A stretch of 64,000 bases of DNA. Origin: Rugamonas rubra (GTDB taxonomy: Bacteria > Pseudomonadota > Gammaproteobacteria > Burkholderiales > Burkholderiaceae_D). The position numbers and the translations under genes are program-made. Each line of letters starts with the position of its first letter. Positions within the stretch are counted from its first letter, which is position 1. Shown here in pieces: positions 1 through 9,085 of this stretch. The notes under the pieces are model-generated. The model was not told where the DNA came from. It was given only the letters and a program-made list of their open reading frames with translations, and searched no databases. The stretch spans positions 1 to 64,000 of the forward strand of contig NZ_FOTW01000004.1 in the NCBI RefSeq assembly GCF_900114705.1. Direction: 5' to 3'.

Positions 1-828
1 ATCCAACGTTGGTTCGGCCGTGGCTGGCTGTCGCTCGGCTATGTCTTCCTCTACCTGCCGATTTTGGTGTTGATCGTCTTCTCGTTCAACAGCTCGCGGC
101 AGGACATGGTGTGGAGCGGCTTCTCCGTGCGCTGGTACATGGAGCTGATGAACGACACGGAGATCATCAGCGGCTTCGGCCTGTCGATCAAGATCGCCGT
201 GTTGACGGCCTGCGCCTCGGTGGTGCTGGGCACCTTCGCCGCGTTCACCTTGAACCGCTACCAGCGCTTCTTCGGCCGCACGCTGTTCTCGGGCATGGTC
301 AGCGCGCCGCTGGTGATGCCGGAGGTGATCATCGGCCTGTCGCTGCTGCTGATGCTGGTGTCGGTGCAGAAGGTGTTCGGCTTCCCCGAGCGCGGCATGA
401 TGACCATCTGGCTGGGGCATACGCTGCTCGGCATGGCCTACGCGGCGGTGGTGGTGCAGTCGCGTTTGCAGGAGATGAGCAAGTCGCTGGAAGAGGCGGC
501 GATGGACCTGGGCTGCAAGCCGCACCAGGTGTTCTTCCTGGTCACGCTGCCCAACATCACGCAGGCCTTGGCCTCGGCCTGGCTGCTGACGTTCACCTTG
601 TCGCTGGACGACGTGGTGCTGTCGGCCTTCCTGTCCGGCCCCGGCTCGTCGACGATGCCGATCGTGATTTTCTCGCGCGCCCGCCTGGGTCTGGACCCGC
701 GCGTCAACGCCGTCGCCGCGCTGACGATTTTGGCGGTGACCGTCGCCGTGATCGCCTCCAGCATCTGGATGGCGCGCAACGAACGGCTGCGCCAGAAGCA
801 GGTGCAGGCGGCCGCCAAGGCCGAGTAG
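1..828 (+). CDS. potI: Putrescine/polyamine ABC transporter permease PotI, 5' end outside the window
   Basis: Inner-membrane permease of a PotFGHI-type putrescine importer. The frame is open from base 1 and ends at TAG 826-828, so roughly the first 25 residues lie upstream. Visible are the first membrane segment followed by SFNSSRQDMVW, the segment around APLVMPEVIIGLSLLL, the EAA loop (EEAAMDLG...VTLP, about bases 490-550) that docks the ATPase, and the LSLDDVVLSAFLSGPG stretch typical of PotI. The rest of the transporter is expected upstream. The polyamine-degrading genes that follow on the same strand suggest uptake and catabolism are grouped. The family is clear; exact substrate is inferred. 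Confidence 0.9.
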   Translation: MQRWFGRGWLSLGYVFLYLPILVLIVFSFNSSRQDMVWSGFSVRWYMELMNDTEIISGFGLSIKIAVLTACASVVLGTFAAFTLNRYQRFFGRTLFSGMVSAPLVMPEVIIGLSLLLMLVSVQKVFGFPERGMMTIWLGHTLLGMAYAAVVVQSRLQEMSKSLEEAAMDLGCKPHQVFFLVTLPNITQALASAWLLTFTLSLDDVVLSAFLSGPGSSTMPIVIFSRARLGLDPRVNAVAALTILAVTVAVIASSIWMARNERLRQKQVQAAAKAE

Positions 829-833
829 CAAGC

Positions 834-894
834 GGGGTCAGTGCCGACATTCGGACATTCACCGCGTGAATGTCCGAATGTCGGCACTGACCCC
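834..894. repeat. Long perfect intergenic palindrome
   Basis: Arms 834-862 and 866-894 are perfectly complementary (29 bp) around a 3-base loop. The outer end starts GGGGTCAGTGCCGACATTCG. It begins 5 bases after the potI stop and ends 54 bases before the porin ATG, so it could act as a transcript-end hairpin. The GGGGTCA/TGACCCC tips resemble the palindromes near 3.9, 8.2, 39.8 and 47.7 kb, which suggests a dispersed repeat family. Confidence 0.85.
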
Positions 895-948
895 ACCGTA
901 CCGCATTCATCCATCAAGCATCAAGAACCAAGAAAAAGGGGATTAGTC

Positions 949-2421
949 ATGCACTTGTTGAAGAAAATTGTCGTCGCCATCGTCATCGCCTATCCAGCCG
1001 TCGCCATGGCGCAGAGCACCAAGGAATTGAAGGCCGAGTTGGACGCCTTGAAGAGCCAGGTCAAACGCCTGGAGGCGATGATCGAGAAGGTCGGCGGCCA
1101 GGCCGTGCTGGCCAACAGCCAGGCGCAGGCCGCCAGCAGCAAGGCGGCCGAGGCCAACACGCAGGCGGTGGCCGCCGTCGCCAAGGCCGACAAGGCCGCC
1201 GAAAACGGCGTCGACGTGGCCGAGTTCAACCGCATCCGCATCAAGACCGAGGCGCTGGAGGATTCCAACGAGGCCAGCGGCTTCAAGGGTGTGAAGATCT
1301 CCGGCTATGTCGACCCGACCTACATCTACAACCGCAACGCCAAAACCTCGAGCTTCGTCTTCTTCAACAACAACAGCTCGGTCAACGGCTCCGGCGAGAG
1401 CTTCGGCTACGACAACACCTTCTTCGGCAGCGCCATGCTGAACTTCGAGAAGGAGCTGGAGGGCGGCACCAAGGTCAAGCTGTCCATGATGCCGAGCAAG
1501 GGCGCCGGCGCCGGCTACAACTTCGGCAGCCTGGTGCACGAGGCCACGGTGATGGTGCCGCTGGGCGACCTGAACACGCGGCTGATCGGCGGCCAGTGGG
1601 CCGACTGGACCGGCTATGAGCTGATCCCGTCGACCGGCAACAAGCTGATCACCCACAACCTGCTGTTCGACTTCTCCGCCGCGAACTTCTACACCGGCGC
1701 CGGGGTCGAACTGGTACGCGGCCAGTGGGACACCAAGATCCTGCTGGGGAACCTGAACCGCTCGCGCATCGACACCGCCAAGCAGGAGACGCCGGGCCTG
1801 TTCTACCGCGTCGACTACGCCAAGGGCGAGTTCAGCGGCTTCGGCTTCTCCGGCATCCACTCCGGCTTCGACGACAAGGCGCAGTTCGGCCGCACCGACC
1901 TGGTCGAGGTGGACGGCTACTTCAACCGTGGCGAATGGAACGTGCAGGGCCAGCTGTCCTACGGCCGGCAGAAGGCGACGCCGAGCAACGGCTACAGCGG
2001 CGAGCGTTCGCACTGGTGGGGCCTGTCCGCGCTGGCCGCCTACAAGGTCACGCCGCGCTTCGAGACCATCGGCCGCTTCGACTACATCAACAACAAGAGC
2101 AACGGCGGCGGTGTGTTCGGCTCGACCTTCGGCGGCGTTTGCAAGGACGTCACCGGCGCCGACGCCAACTGCCCGGACGGCCGCAACGGCTTCGGCTCCG
2201 GCATGGTCTTCGACGGCAGCGGCTGGGTGGTGGCCGACCCTTCGGTGGGCAGCAACCGCTACGCGCTGTCGCTGGGCGTGAACTACGCGCTGATGCCGGG
2301 CGTGAACGTCAAGGGCGAGTACCGCTACGACCGCTCGTCGGCCAAGGTGTTCAAGACCTCGGACGACGAGTACCGTCGCGACAACCACGTGCTGGGTGTC
2401 TCGACCGTGGTCAGTTTCTAA
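949..2421 (+). CDS. Outer-membrane porin-like beta-barrel protein with N-terminal coiled coil
   Basis: Predicted 490-residue outer-membrane protein. The ATG at 949 follows an AAGGGG ribosome site; the frame extends further upstream only through the palindrome. Residues 1-20 form a signal peptide (MHLLKKIVVAIVIAYPAVAMA), followed by a heptad-rich stretch (KELKAELDALKSQVKRLEAM) and then Ala/Gln-rich sequence. From about residue 115 alternating aromatic and polar strands (KGVKISGYVDPTYIYN...) end in a terminal Phe, as in barrels inserted by the BAM machinery. It resembles the Burkholderiales porin group annotated DUF3138, though I cannot confirm that. Position between potI and the aldehyde dehydrogenase suggests polyamine uptake across the outer membrane, which is inference. 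Confidence 0.8.
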   Translation: MHLLKKIVVAIVIAYPAVAMAQSTKELKAELDALKSQVKRLEAMIEKVGGQAVLANSQAQAASSKAAEANTQAVAAVAKADKAAENGVDVAEFNRIRIKTEALEDSNEASGFKGVKISGYVDPTYIYNRNAKTSSFVFFNNNSSVNGSGESFGYDNTFFGSAMLNFEKELEGGTKVKLSMMPSKGAGAGYNFGSLVHEATVMVPLGDLNTRLIGGQWADWTGYELIPSTGNKLITHNLLFDFSAANFYTGAGVELVRGQWDTKILLGNLNRSRIDTAKQETPGLFYRVDYAKGEFSGFGFSGIHSGFDDKAQFGRTDLVEVDGYFNRGEWNVQGQLSYGRQKATPSNGYSGERSHWWGLSALAAYKVTPRFETIGRFDYINNKSNGGGVFGSTFGGVCKDVTGADANCPDGRNGFGSGMVFDGSGWVVADPSVGSNRYALSLGVNYALMPGVNVKGEYRYDRSSAKVFKTSDDEYRRDNHVLGVSTVVSF

Positions 2422-2438
2422 GATTTTTGGAGGTGGGT

Positions 2439-3926
2439 ATGACTACAACTTTATGGCATGAGCGCGCCGCCGCGCAGCAGATCGACGGCCGCGCCTTCAT
2501 CGGCGGCCAGCGCGTGTGGGCCAAATCGGAGCAGCGCTTCGACAACCTGTCGCCGATCGACGGCCGCAACCTGGGCGCGGTGGCGCGCTGCGACGGCGCC
2601 GACGTCGACGCGGCTGTGGCCGCCGCGCGGGCCGCCTTCGACGACGGCCGCTGGGCCGGCAAGTCGCCGGCGCAGCGCAAGCGCGTGCTGATCAAGTTCG
2701 CCGACCTGGTGCAGCAGCACGGCGCCGAGCTGGCGCTGCTTGAGACGCTGGACATGGGCAAGCCGATCAAGTACAGCCAGAGCGTGGACGTGGGCGCCAC
2801 GGCCAACACGCTGCGTTGGTACGGCGAGGCGATCGACAAGATCTACGACGAGATCGCGCCGACCGCCGCCAACAGCCTGGCGCTGATCACCCGCGAGCCG
2901 GTCGGCGTGGTGGCGGCCATCGTGCCGTGGAACTACCCGATGATCATGGCGGCGTGGAAGATCGCGCCGGCCCTGGCCGCCGGCAACAGCGTGGTGCTCA
3001 AGCCGTCGGAGAAGTCGCCGCTGACGGCGCTGCGCCTGGCCGACATCGCGCTGGAGGCGGGCATTCCGCCCGGCGTGTTCAACGTGCTGCCCGGCTTTGG
3101 CCACGAGGCCGGCGCCGCGCTGGCGCTGCACATGGACGTCGACTGCATCGGCTTCACCGGCTCGACCCGCACCGGCAAGCAGATCCTGCAGATGGCCGGC
3201 CAGTCCAACCTGAAGCGGGCCTGGACCGAGTTGGGCGGCAAGTCGGCCAACATCGTCTGCGCCGACTGCCCGGACCTGGACGCGGCGGTGGCCTCGGCCA
3301 TCGGGGCTATCTACTTCAACCAGGGCGAGAGCTGCAACGCGCCGTCGCGGCTGTTCGTCGAGGAGTCCATCAAGGAGCGCTTCCTGGAGAAGGCGCTGGC
3401 GATGATGCCGGACTTCCAGCCCGGCGATCCGCTCGACGAGGCCACCGTGATGGGCGCCATCGTCGACGCCACCCAGCTGAAAACCGTGATGGGCTACATC
3501 GAGGCCGGCAAGAACGACGGCGCCAAGCTGCTGTCGGGCGGGCGCCAGGCGCGCGGCGAGAGCGGCGGCTTCTACGTCGAGCCGACCTTGTTCGACCAGG
3601 TCGACAGCTCGATGACCATCGCCCGCGAGGAGATCTTCGGGCCGGTGCTGTCGGTGCTGTCGTTCACCGACGTGCGCGAGGCGGTGCGGCAGGCCAACGC
3701 CACGCCCTACGGTTTGCAGGCGGCGGTGTGGACCTCGGACATCAGCAAGGCGATCCAGACGGCGCGGGCGCTGCGCGCCGGCACGGTGCACGTCAACCAG
3801 TACGACGGCGACGACATCACCGTGCCCTTCGGCGGCTACAAGCAGTCCGGCAACGGCCGCGACAAGTCGCTGCACGCCTTCGACAAGTACACCGAGTTGA
3901 AGACGACCTGGATTCAGATCGGCTAG
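2439..3926 (+). CDS. puuC: NAD(P)-dependent aldehyde dehydrogenase, PuuC-like
   Basis: Aldehyde dehydrogenase of 495 residues, the usual PuuC length, likely oxidising gamma-glutamyl-gamma-aminobutyraldehyde or a related aminoaldehyde. Visible motifs are VPWNYPMIMAAWKIAPALAAG (cofactor domain), FTGSTRTGKQI (nucleotide-binding turn), the glutamate in ELGGKSANIV, and the catalytic cysteine at residue 299 in GESCNAPSR. The ATG at 2439 sits behind GGAGG, 17 bases after the porin stop; the open frame upstream is a shadow of the porin gene. The neighbouring glutamine-synthetase-like ligases and aminotransferase support a role in polyamine degradation. Family certain, substrate inferred. Confidence 0.88.
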   Translation: MTTTLWHERAAAQQIDGRAFIGGQRVWAKSEQRFDNLSPIDGRNLGAVARCDGADVDAAVAAARAAFDDGRWAGKSPAQRKRVLIKFADLVQQHGAELALLETLDMGKPIKYSQSVDVGATANTLRWYGEAIDKIYDEIAPTAANSLALITREPVGVVAAIVPWNYPMIMAAWKIAPALAAGNSVVLKPSEKSPLTALRLADIALEAGIPPGVFNVLPGFGHEAGAALALHMDVDCIGFTGSTRTGKQILQMAGQSNLKRAWTELGGKSANIVCADCPDLDAAVASAIGAIYFNQGESCNAPSRLFVEESIKERFLEKALAMMPDFQPGDPLDEATVMGAIVDATQLKTVMGYIEAGKNDGAKLLSGGRQARGESGGFYVEPTLFDQVDSSMTIAREEIFGPVLSVLSFTDVREAVRQANATPYGLQAAVWTSDISKAIQTARALRAGTVHVNQYDGDDITVPFGGYKQSGNGRDKSLHAFDKYTELKTTWIQIG

Positions 3927-3947
3927 GTCTCTATCGGCAGGGTCAGA

Positions 3948-3981
3948 CCCTAGGGTCAGACCCTAGGGTCTGACCCTAGGG
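3948..3981. repeat. Intergenic palindrome, GGGTCAGACCC family, with extra half-site
   Basis: Perfect 34-base palindrome centred on CCCTAGGG. Its core (3952-3977) is identical to the 26-base palindromes at 8161-8186 and 47733-47758. An extra GGGTCAGACCC half-site lies directly upstream (3940-3950), so one arm is tandemly duplicated. It lies between the aldehyde dehydrogenase and a ligase gene on the same strand. It could be a transcription-end or mRNA-stabilising hairpin, or a REP-like mobile unit. Confidence 0.85.
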
Positions 3982-4029
3982 ACTCGGCGTCCCCGTCTGA
4001 TCCAATCTCATCGCATCCTGGCAGAAAAC

Positions 4030-5382
4030 ATGAGCAAGATAGAAGCAATGAACACTAACGACCACCCGTCCGAACTGGCCGCGCAGGGCATCAAGTATGT
4101 CTTCGCGCAGTTCACCGACATCCACGGCGCGGCCAAGGGCAAGCTGATCCCGCTGGCCCATCTGGACGACATCGTCCATCCCGGCGCCGGTTTTTCCGGC
4201 CCGTCGATCTGGGGCACCGGCCTGCCGCGCAACGGGCCGCGCTCGGAGTACTACGGCCGCGCCGACCTGAGCACCTTGCAGCCCATGCCCTGGCTGCCCG
4301 GCTACGCCCGCGTGGTGCTGGACGGGCATGTGGCCGGCCAGCCCTTCGAGCTGTGTCCGCGCCAGGTGCTGCGACGCCAGGTCGAGCGTTTGGCGGCGCA
4401 CGGCTGGACCCTGAACGCCGGCCTGGAGCCGGAGTTCTTCCTGCTGCAAAAAGGCCCGAACGGCTACGACTCCGAGGCCGCCGACATGCTGGAAAAACCG
4501 TCCTACGACAGCAAGAGCCTGCTGCGCCAACGCGGCTTTCTCGACAAGCTGAGCACCTCGCTGGACGCCTGCGGCCTGGGCGTGTTCCAGATCGACCACG
4601 AGGACGCCACTGGCCAGTTCGAGGTCAACTACCGCTACGCCGACGCGCTCAAGGCGGCCGACAACTTCATGCTGTTCAAGATGGCGGCCCAGCACATCGC
4701 CGAGGAGGAGGGCCTGCTGTTCTCGATGATGCCCAAGCCCTTCGCCGACCGGCCCGGCAGCGGCCTGCATTTCCACCTGTCGCTGGCGGACGCCGACGGC
4801 AAGCCGGTCTTCGCGGCGGAAGATGATGTGCGTGGACTTGGTCTGTCTAAAAATGCGTATCATTTCATGGCCGGCCTGCTGCTGCACGCGCCGGCCTTGA
4901 CCGCCTTGTGCGCGCCCACCGTCAATTCGTACAAGCGCTTGATGTGCGGCCGTTCGCTGTCCGGCACCAGTTGGGCGCCTTCCTTCATCGGCTACGGCGA
5001 CAACAACCGCACCACGGTGGCGCGGGTGGTCTACCAGCGCGTCGAATGGCGCCTGCCCGACAGCTCGGCCAATCCCTACCTGGCGCTGGCCGGCGTGATC
5101 GCCGCCGGCCTGGACGGCATCGAGCAGCGGCTCGATCCGGGCGAGCCGGTCAACCACGACGTCTACGAGCTGTCCGACGCGGCGCGCGCCGAGCTGGGCT
5201 TGCATATGCTGCCACAGAACCTGGGCGAGGCCGCCGCCGCGCTGAAGGCCGACGAGGTGCTGGCTGCCGCGCTGGGCAAAGCCTTGGTGGCGGAGTTCGC
5301 CGCGCTGAAAAGCGCCGAGTGGAACGAGTACAGCCAGCATGTCAGCGCCTGGGAGACCAAGCGCTATCTGGACCGCTTCTAA
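4030..5382 (+). CDS. Glutamine synthetase family ligase, GlnT-like
   Basis: 450-residue ATP-dependent ligase of the glutamine synthetase fold, first of two tandem paralogues. Seen are FAQFTDIHGAAKGKLIP in the N-terminal beta-grasp, AGLEPEFFLL (metal-binding Glu), QFEVNYRYADAL, the HFHLSLAD metal motif, NSYKRL, and NPYLALAGVIAAGLDG near the C terminus. It is most like the GlnT/type III-annotated branch that works beside polyamine or methylamine genes, so a gamma-glutamylating role on an amine is likelier than ammonia assimilation. ATG 4030 is used; ATG 4048 is an in-frame alternative. The stop lies in a 17-base tandem duplication. Confidence 0.82.
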   Translation: MSKIEAMNTNDHPSELAAQGIKYVFAQFTDIHGAAKGKLIPLAHLDDIVHPGAGFSGPSIWGTGLPRNGPRSEYYGRADLSTLQPMPWLPGYARVVLDGHVAGQPFELCPRQVLRRQVERLAAHGWTLNAGLEPEFFLLQKGPNGYDSEAADMLEKPSYDSKSLLRQRGFLDKLSTSLDACGLGVFQIDHEDATGQFEVNYRYADALKAADNFMLFKMAAQHIAEEEGLLFSMMPKPFADRPGSGLHFHLSLADADGKPVFAAEDDVRGLGLSKNAYHFMAGLLLHAPALTALCAPTVNSYKRLMCGRSLSGTSWAPSFIGYGDNNRTTVARVVYQRVEWRLPDSSANPYLALAGVIAAGLDGIEQRLDPGEPVNHDVYELSDAARAELGLHMLPQNLGEAAAALKADEVLAAALGKALVAEFAALKSAEWNEYSQHVSAWETKRYLDRF

Positions 5383-5404
5383 ACCAAGACCGCTTCTAAA
5401 CCAA
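5371..5404 (+). repeat. 17-base tandem duplication over a stop codon
   Basis: GACCGCTTCTAAACCAA occurs twice back to back (5371-5387 and 5388-5404). The first copy holds the last codons and TAA stop of the upstream ligase; the second is non-coding and sits just before the ribosome site of the next gene. Because 17 is not a multiple of 3, the second copy is out of frame. It looks like a recent slippage duplication. Confidence 0.9.
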
Positions 5405-5414
5405 GAGAGTAGAG

Positions 5415-6752
5415 ATGAACCAAGCCATGCGCGACTTTCTGCGCGAGCGCAATATCCACGAGGTGGAGTGCGTGATCGCCGACATGACCGGTATCGCCCG
5501 GGGCAAGATACTGCCGAAGGACTTGTTCCTCAGCGAGGGCGAGATGCGGCTGCCGAAGAGCGTGCTGCTCAACACCGTCAACGGCGAGCAGCCCAACAAT
5601 CTGCCCTACGTCGGCGCCACCGACCCGGACATGATCTGCGTGCCCGACCTGGCCACCCTGCGCCAGGTGCCGTGGGCGGCCGAGTCGGTCGCGCTGGTGA
5701 TCCACGACTGCCAGAACTTCGACGGCAGCCCGGTCGGCCTGTCGCCGCGCGCGGTGCTGCGCAAGGTGCTGGCGCTGTACGCGGAGCGCGGCTGGCAGCC
5801 GGTGGTGGCGCCGGAGATGGAGTTCTACCTGGTGGCGCGCAGCGCCAACCCGCACGAGCCGCTGGTGCCGCCGCTGGGCCGCAGCGGCAAGACCGAGTCG
5901 GGCCGGCAGTCGTATTCGATCGACGCGGTGAACGACTTCGACCCCTTCTTCCTCGAGCTGTCGAGCTTCTGCAAGCAGCACTCGCTGGGCGTGGAGACCT
6001 TGATCCACGAGGCCGGCGCCGGCCAGATGGAGATCAACTTCAGCCACGGCGACGCGCTGGAGCTGGCCGACCGCGTCTTCCTGTTCAAGCGCGCGGTGCG
6101 CGAGACGGCGCTACGCCACGGCATCTTCGCCACCTTCATGGCCAAGCCGATGGAGGCCGAGCCGGGCAGCGCCATGCACATCCACCAGAGCGTGCTCGAT
6201 AGCGCCACGGGCGCCAACATCTTCAGCGACGCCGACGGCGGCGCCAGCGCGCTGTTCTTCCACTACATCGCCGGGCTGGAGAAGTACACGGCGCCGGCCA
6301 CGCTGCTGCTGGCGCCGCACGTCAACTCCTACCGCCGACTGTCGCGCTTCATGTCGGCGCCGACCAATGTGCATTGGGGCTACGACAACCGCACCTGCGG
6401 CATCCGCATCCCCAACTCGGCGCCGCTGAATCGACGCGTGGAGAACCGCGTGCCCGGCGTCGACGTCAATCCCTACCTGGCGATGGCGGCCACGCTGGCC
6501 TGCGGCTATCTCGGCATGCGCGACGGCCTGACGCCGTCCGAGCCGACCGCCGACAGCGCCGAACACGTGCACGACCAGCTGCCGCGCAACCTGGAGGACG
6601 CCATCGTCCGCCTGCGCGAGTGCCAGCCGCTCGGCGAAATCCTCGGCGAGCTGTTCGTGCAGGCCTTCTGCGAGGTGAAGGAACTCGAATTCGCCACCTA
6701 CAGCCGGGTCATCAGCTCGTGGGAGCGCGAGCACCTGATGCTGCTGGTGTAG
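5415..6752 (+). CDS. puuA: Glutamine synthetase family ligase, gamma-glutamylputrescine synthetase-like
   Basis: 445-residue ligase expected to join glutamate to putrescine with ATP, the first committed step of the Puu pathway. The sequence parallels E. coli PuuA: IADMTGIARGKILPKD, VVAPEMEFYLVAR, QMEINFSHGDAL, FMAKPMEAEPGSAMHIHQS, NSYRRLSRFMSAPTNVHWGYDNRTCGIRIP and DVNPYLAMAATLACGYLGM. ATG 5415 follows a GAGAGTAGAG purine stretch. It follows a paralogous ligase and its stop is 9 bases before the aminotransferase start, so the genes are probably co-transcribed. The substrate could be another amine; assignment rests on similarity and context. Confidence 0.85.
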   Translation: MNQAMRDFLRERNIHEVECVIADMTGIARGKILPKDLFLSEGEMRLPKSVLLNTVNGEQPNNLPYVGATDPDMICVPDLATLRQVPWAAESVALVIHDCQNFDGSPVGLSPRAVLRKVLALYAERGWQPVVAPEMEFYLVARSANPHEPLVPPLGRSGKTESGRQSYSIDAVNDFDPFFLELSSFCKQHSLGVETLIHEAGAGQMEINFSHGDALELADRVFLFKRAVRETALRHGIFATFMAKPMEAEPGSAMHIHQSVLDSATGANIFSDADGGASALFFHYIAGLEKYTAPATLLLAPHVNSYRRLSRFMSAPTNVHWGYDNRTCGIRIPNSAPLNRRVENRVPGVDVNPYLAMAATLACGYLGMRDGLTPSEPTADSAEHVHDQLPRNLEDAIVRLRECQPLGEILGELFVQAFCEVKELEFATYSRVISSWEREHLMLLV

Positions 6753-6761
6753 GGGGCGGCC

Positions 6762-8126
6762 ATGGCGCAAGCAATCAGACACGGCGTCGACTGGGCGCGC
6801 GCGCAGGCGCTGGCGGCGCGCGAGCGGGCCGCCTTCGTGGCGCGCAACCCGGCCTCGCAGGCGCTGGCCGGGCAGGCCGCCGAACACCTGCTGTTCGGCG
6901 TGCCGATGCACTGGATGAAGGACTGGTCGACGCCGTTCGCCTTGACCGTGGCCGAGGCCAGCGGCGCGCGCTTCAGCGACGCCGACGGCCACGACTACAT
7001 CGACTTCTGCCTGGGCGACACCGGCGCCATGTTCGGCCACGCGCCGGCGCCGGTGGCGCAGGCCATCGCGTGCCAGGCCACGCGCGGCTACACGGCGATG
7101 CTGCCGTCGCCGGACGCGGCGCCGGTGGCGGCCGAGCTGGCGCGCCGCTTCGGCCTGCCGTTCTGGCAGTTCGCCCTGTCCGCCTCGGACGCCAACCGCT
7201 TCGTGCTGCGCTGGCTGCGCGCCGCCACCGGGCGCGACAAGATCCTGGTGTTCAACGGCTGCTACCACGGCACCGTCGACGACGTGTTTGTCGACCTGGT
7301 CGACGGCCTGCCGGTGCAGCGCGATAGTTTGCTGGGGCAGGTGTATGCGCTGACCGAGCACACCGTGGTGGTGGAGTTCAACGACCTGGCCGCGTTGGAG
7401 GCGGCGCTGGCCGGCGGCGACGTCGCCTGCGTGCTGGCCGAGCCGGTGATGACCAACATCGGCATGGTGCTGCCGCAGCCGGGCTACTGGGCGGCGGCGC
7501 AGCAGATCCTGCGGCGCCACGGCACCTTGTTGGTGATCGACGAGACGCACACCATCAGCAGCGGGCCGGGCGGCTATGCGCGCGAGCACGGCATGGCGCC
7601 GGACGCGCTGGTGCTGGGCAAGCCGATAGCCGGCGGCGTGCCCTGCGCGGTGTACGGTTTTTCGGAGGAGGTGGCGCGGCGGGTGGAGCGGGCCAAGCGC
7701 GCGGCGCCGGCCGGCCATTCCGGCGTCGGCACCACGCTGAGCGCCAACATGTTCGCCATGGCGGCGATGCGCGCCAATCTGGAGCAGGTGATGACCGAGC
7801 AGGCCTACGCACACATGTTCGCGTTGGCGGCGCAGTTGGCCGACGGCCTGCGCGCGGCCATCGCGCGGCATGGCCTGCCCTGGTGTGTGACGCGGGTTGG
7901 CGCGCGCACCGAGTTCCAGTTCGGCGCCACGGCGCCGCGCAACGGCAGCGAGGCCGGCGCCATGCTGGATGGCGAGTTGGAGCAGATCATCCATCTGTAT
8001 CTGCTCAACCGGGGGCTGTTGATCACGCCCTTCCACAACATGCTGTTGGTGTGTCCGCAGACCGGCGCCGAGGATGTGGCGCGGCTGCTGGCGGTGCTCG
8101 ACGCGTGTTTGGGAGAGCTCGCGTAG
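6762..8126 (+). CDS. Class III PLP-dependent aminotransferase
   Basis: 454-residue fold-type I aminotransferase related to glutamate-1-semialdehyde aminomutase and omega-amino acid transaminases. FSDADGHDYIDFCLGDTGAMFGH is the N-terminal substrate region, NGCYHGTVDD the cofactor phosphate loop, VIDETHT carries the cofactor-binding Asp, and VLGKPIAGGVPCAVYG contains the Schiff-base lysine at residue 287. It probably moves the amino group of putrescine, its glutamyl derivative or GABA to a keto acid. It is the last gene of the plus-strand cluster and meets panB tail to tail across a palindrome. Substrate is inferred. Confidence 0.85.
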   Translation: MAQAIRHGVDWARAQALAARERAAFVARNPASQALAGQAAEHLLFGVPMHWMKDWSTPFALTVAEASGARFSDADGHDYIDFCLGDTGAMFGHAPAPVAQAIACQATRGYTAMLPSPDAAPVAAELARRFGLPFWQFALSASDANRFVLRWLRAATGRDKILVFNGCYHGTVDDVFVDLVDGLPVQRDSLLGQVYALTEHTVVVEFNDLAALEAALAGGDVACVLAEPVMTNIGMVLPQPGYWAAAQQILRRHGTLLVIDETHTISSGPGGYAREHGMAPDALVLGKPIAGGVPCAVYGFSEEVARRVERAKRAAPAGHSGVGTTLSANMFAMAAMRANLEQVMTEQAYAHMFALAAQLADGLRAAIARHGLPWCVTRVGARTEFQFGATAPRNGSEAGAMLDGELEQIIHLYLLNRGLLITPFHNMLLVCPQTGAEDVARLLAVLDACLGELA

Positions 8127-8160
8127 GGCGGGATGGTGTGCGGATACCGCTCCGATGCCC

Positions 8161-8186
8161 AGGGTCAGACCCTAGGGTCTGACCCT
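8161..8186. repeat. 26-base palindrome, GGGTCAGACCC family
   Basis: Perfect palindrome AGGGTCAGACCC-TA-GGGTCTGACCCT, identical to the core at 3952-3977 and to 47733-47758. It lies between the convergent aminotransferase and panB genes, where it could act as a two-way terminator hairpin, though no T-run follows on either side. Confidence 0.88.
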
Positions 8187-8206
8187 TTCGCCACGGCGCG
8201 GGACAA

Positions 8207-9085
8207 TCAGAAGCAGTGTTCCAGCGCCGGGAAGCTGCCGTCCTTGACCGCCGCGACGTAGGCGCCGACGGCGGCGTCGATGCTGGTCTGGCCTTCCATG
8301 AAGTTCTTCACGAAGCGCGCTTTGCGGCCCGGGAAGACGCCCAGCAGGTCGTGCATCACCAGCACCTGGCCGGAGCAGTCCGGGCCGGCGCCGATGCCGA
8401 TGGTCGGCATGGTCAGCAGCTCGGTGACTTCCTTGCCCAACTGCGAGGGGATCGCCTCCAGCACCACCATCGAGGCGCCGGCCGCCTGCAGGGCCAGCGC
8501 GTCGGCCTTCAGCTGGTCGGCGCTTTCGGTGGTCTTGCCCTGTACCTTGTAGCCGCCCAGCTGGTGCACCGACTGCGGCGTCAGGCCGATGTGGGCGCAG
8601 ACGGGCACGGCGCGCTCGGTGAGGAAGCGCACGGTTTCGGCCAGCCAGGCGCCGCCTTCGATTTTGATCATGTGGGCACCGGCCTGCATGATCTGCACGG
8701 CGTTGGCGAAGGCTTGCTCGGGCGTGCCGTAGGCGCCGAAGGGCAGGTCGGCGACGATCATGGCCGACTTGCTGCCGCGCGCCACGGCGGCCGTGTGGTA
8801 GGCCAGTTCGGCCACGGTGACCGGCAGCGTCGAGTGGTGGCCGTTGCAGACCATGCCGAGCGAGTCGCCGATCAGCAGCACTTCCACGCCGCAGCGGTCC
8901 ATCAACGAGGCGAAGCTGGCGTCGTAGCAGGTCAGCATGGTGATTTTTTCACCGGCGGCGCGCAGCGCGCCCAGCGTGGTGACGGTGACAGCCTTGGTCG
9001 CGACCGGCTTGGCCGGCGCAGGTGTCGTTGCGGTGGCGGGCTTTTGGCTCGCCGCCATTTCGTTGCCTTGCAAATAAGCAGACAT
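8207..9085 (-). CDS. panB: 3-methyl-2-oxobutanoate hydroxymethyltransferase
   Basis: PanB, 292 residues, transfers a one-carbon unit from methylenetetrahydrofolate to alpha-ketoisovalerate, the first step of pantothenate synthesis. Family motifs are [74 protein letters not shown] and [11 protein letters not shown]. About 35 residues rich in Ala, Thr and Pro precede the catalytic domain. ATG 9085 has AAGGA 8 bases upstream. It is probably the last gene of the operon that includes folK, a common pcnB-folK-panB linkage. panC is not in the window. Confidence 0.95.
   Translation of the reverse strand: MSAYLQGNEMAASQKPATATTPAPAKPVATKAVTVTTLGALRAAGEKITMLTCYDASFASLMDRCGVEVLLIGDSLGMVCNGHHSTLPVTVAELAYHTAAVARGSKSAMIVADLPFGAYGTPEQAFANAVQIMQAGAHMIKIEGGAWLAETVRFLTERAVPVCAHIGLTPQSVHQLGGYKVQGKTTESADQLKADALALQAAGASMVVLEAIPSQLGKEVTELLTMPTIGIGAGPDCSGQVLVMHDLLGVFPGRKARFVKNFMEGQTSIDAAVGAYVAAVKDGSFPALEHCF

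Noticed and set aside
1..828. A truncated potI pseudogene
   Set aside because: The frame is simply cut by the window edge; every segment present is intact.
1725..2438. A long N-terminal extension of the aldehyde dehydrogenase
   Set aside because: It runs through the porin gene in another frame; ATG 2439 has GGAGG and gives the normal 495-residue length.
6111..8036. A 641-residue minus-strand frame over puuA and the aminotransferase
   Set aside because: It spans the boundary of two well-supported plus-strand genes and reads as Arg/His/Gln-rich filler.
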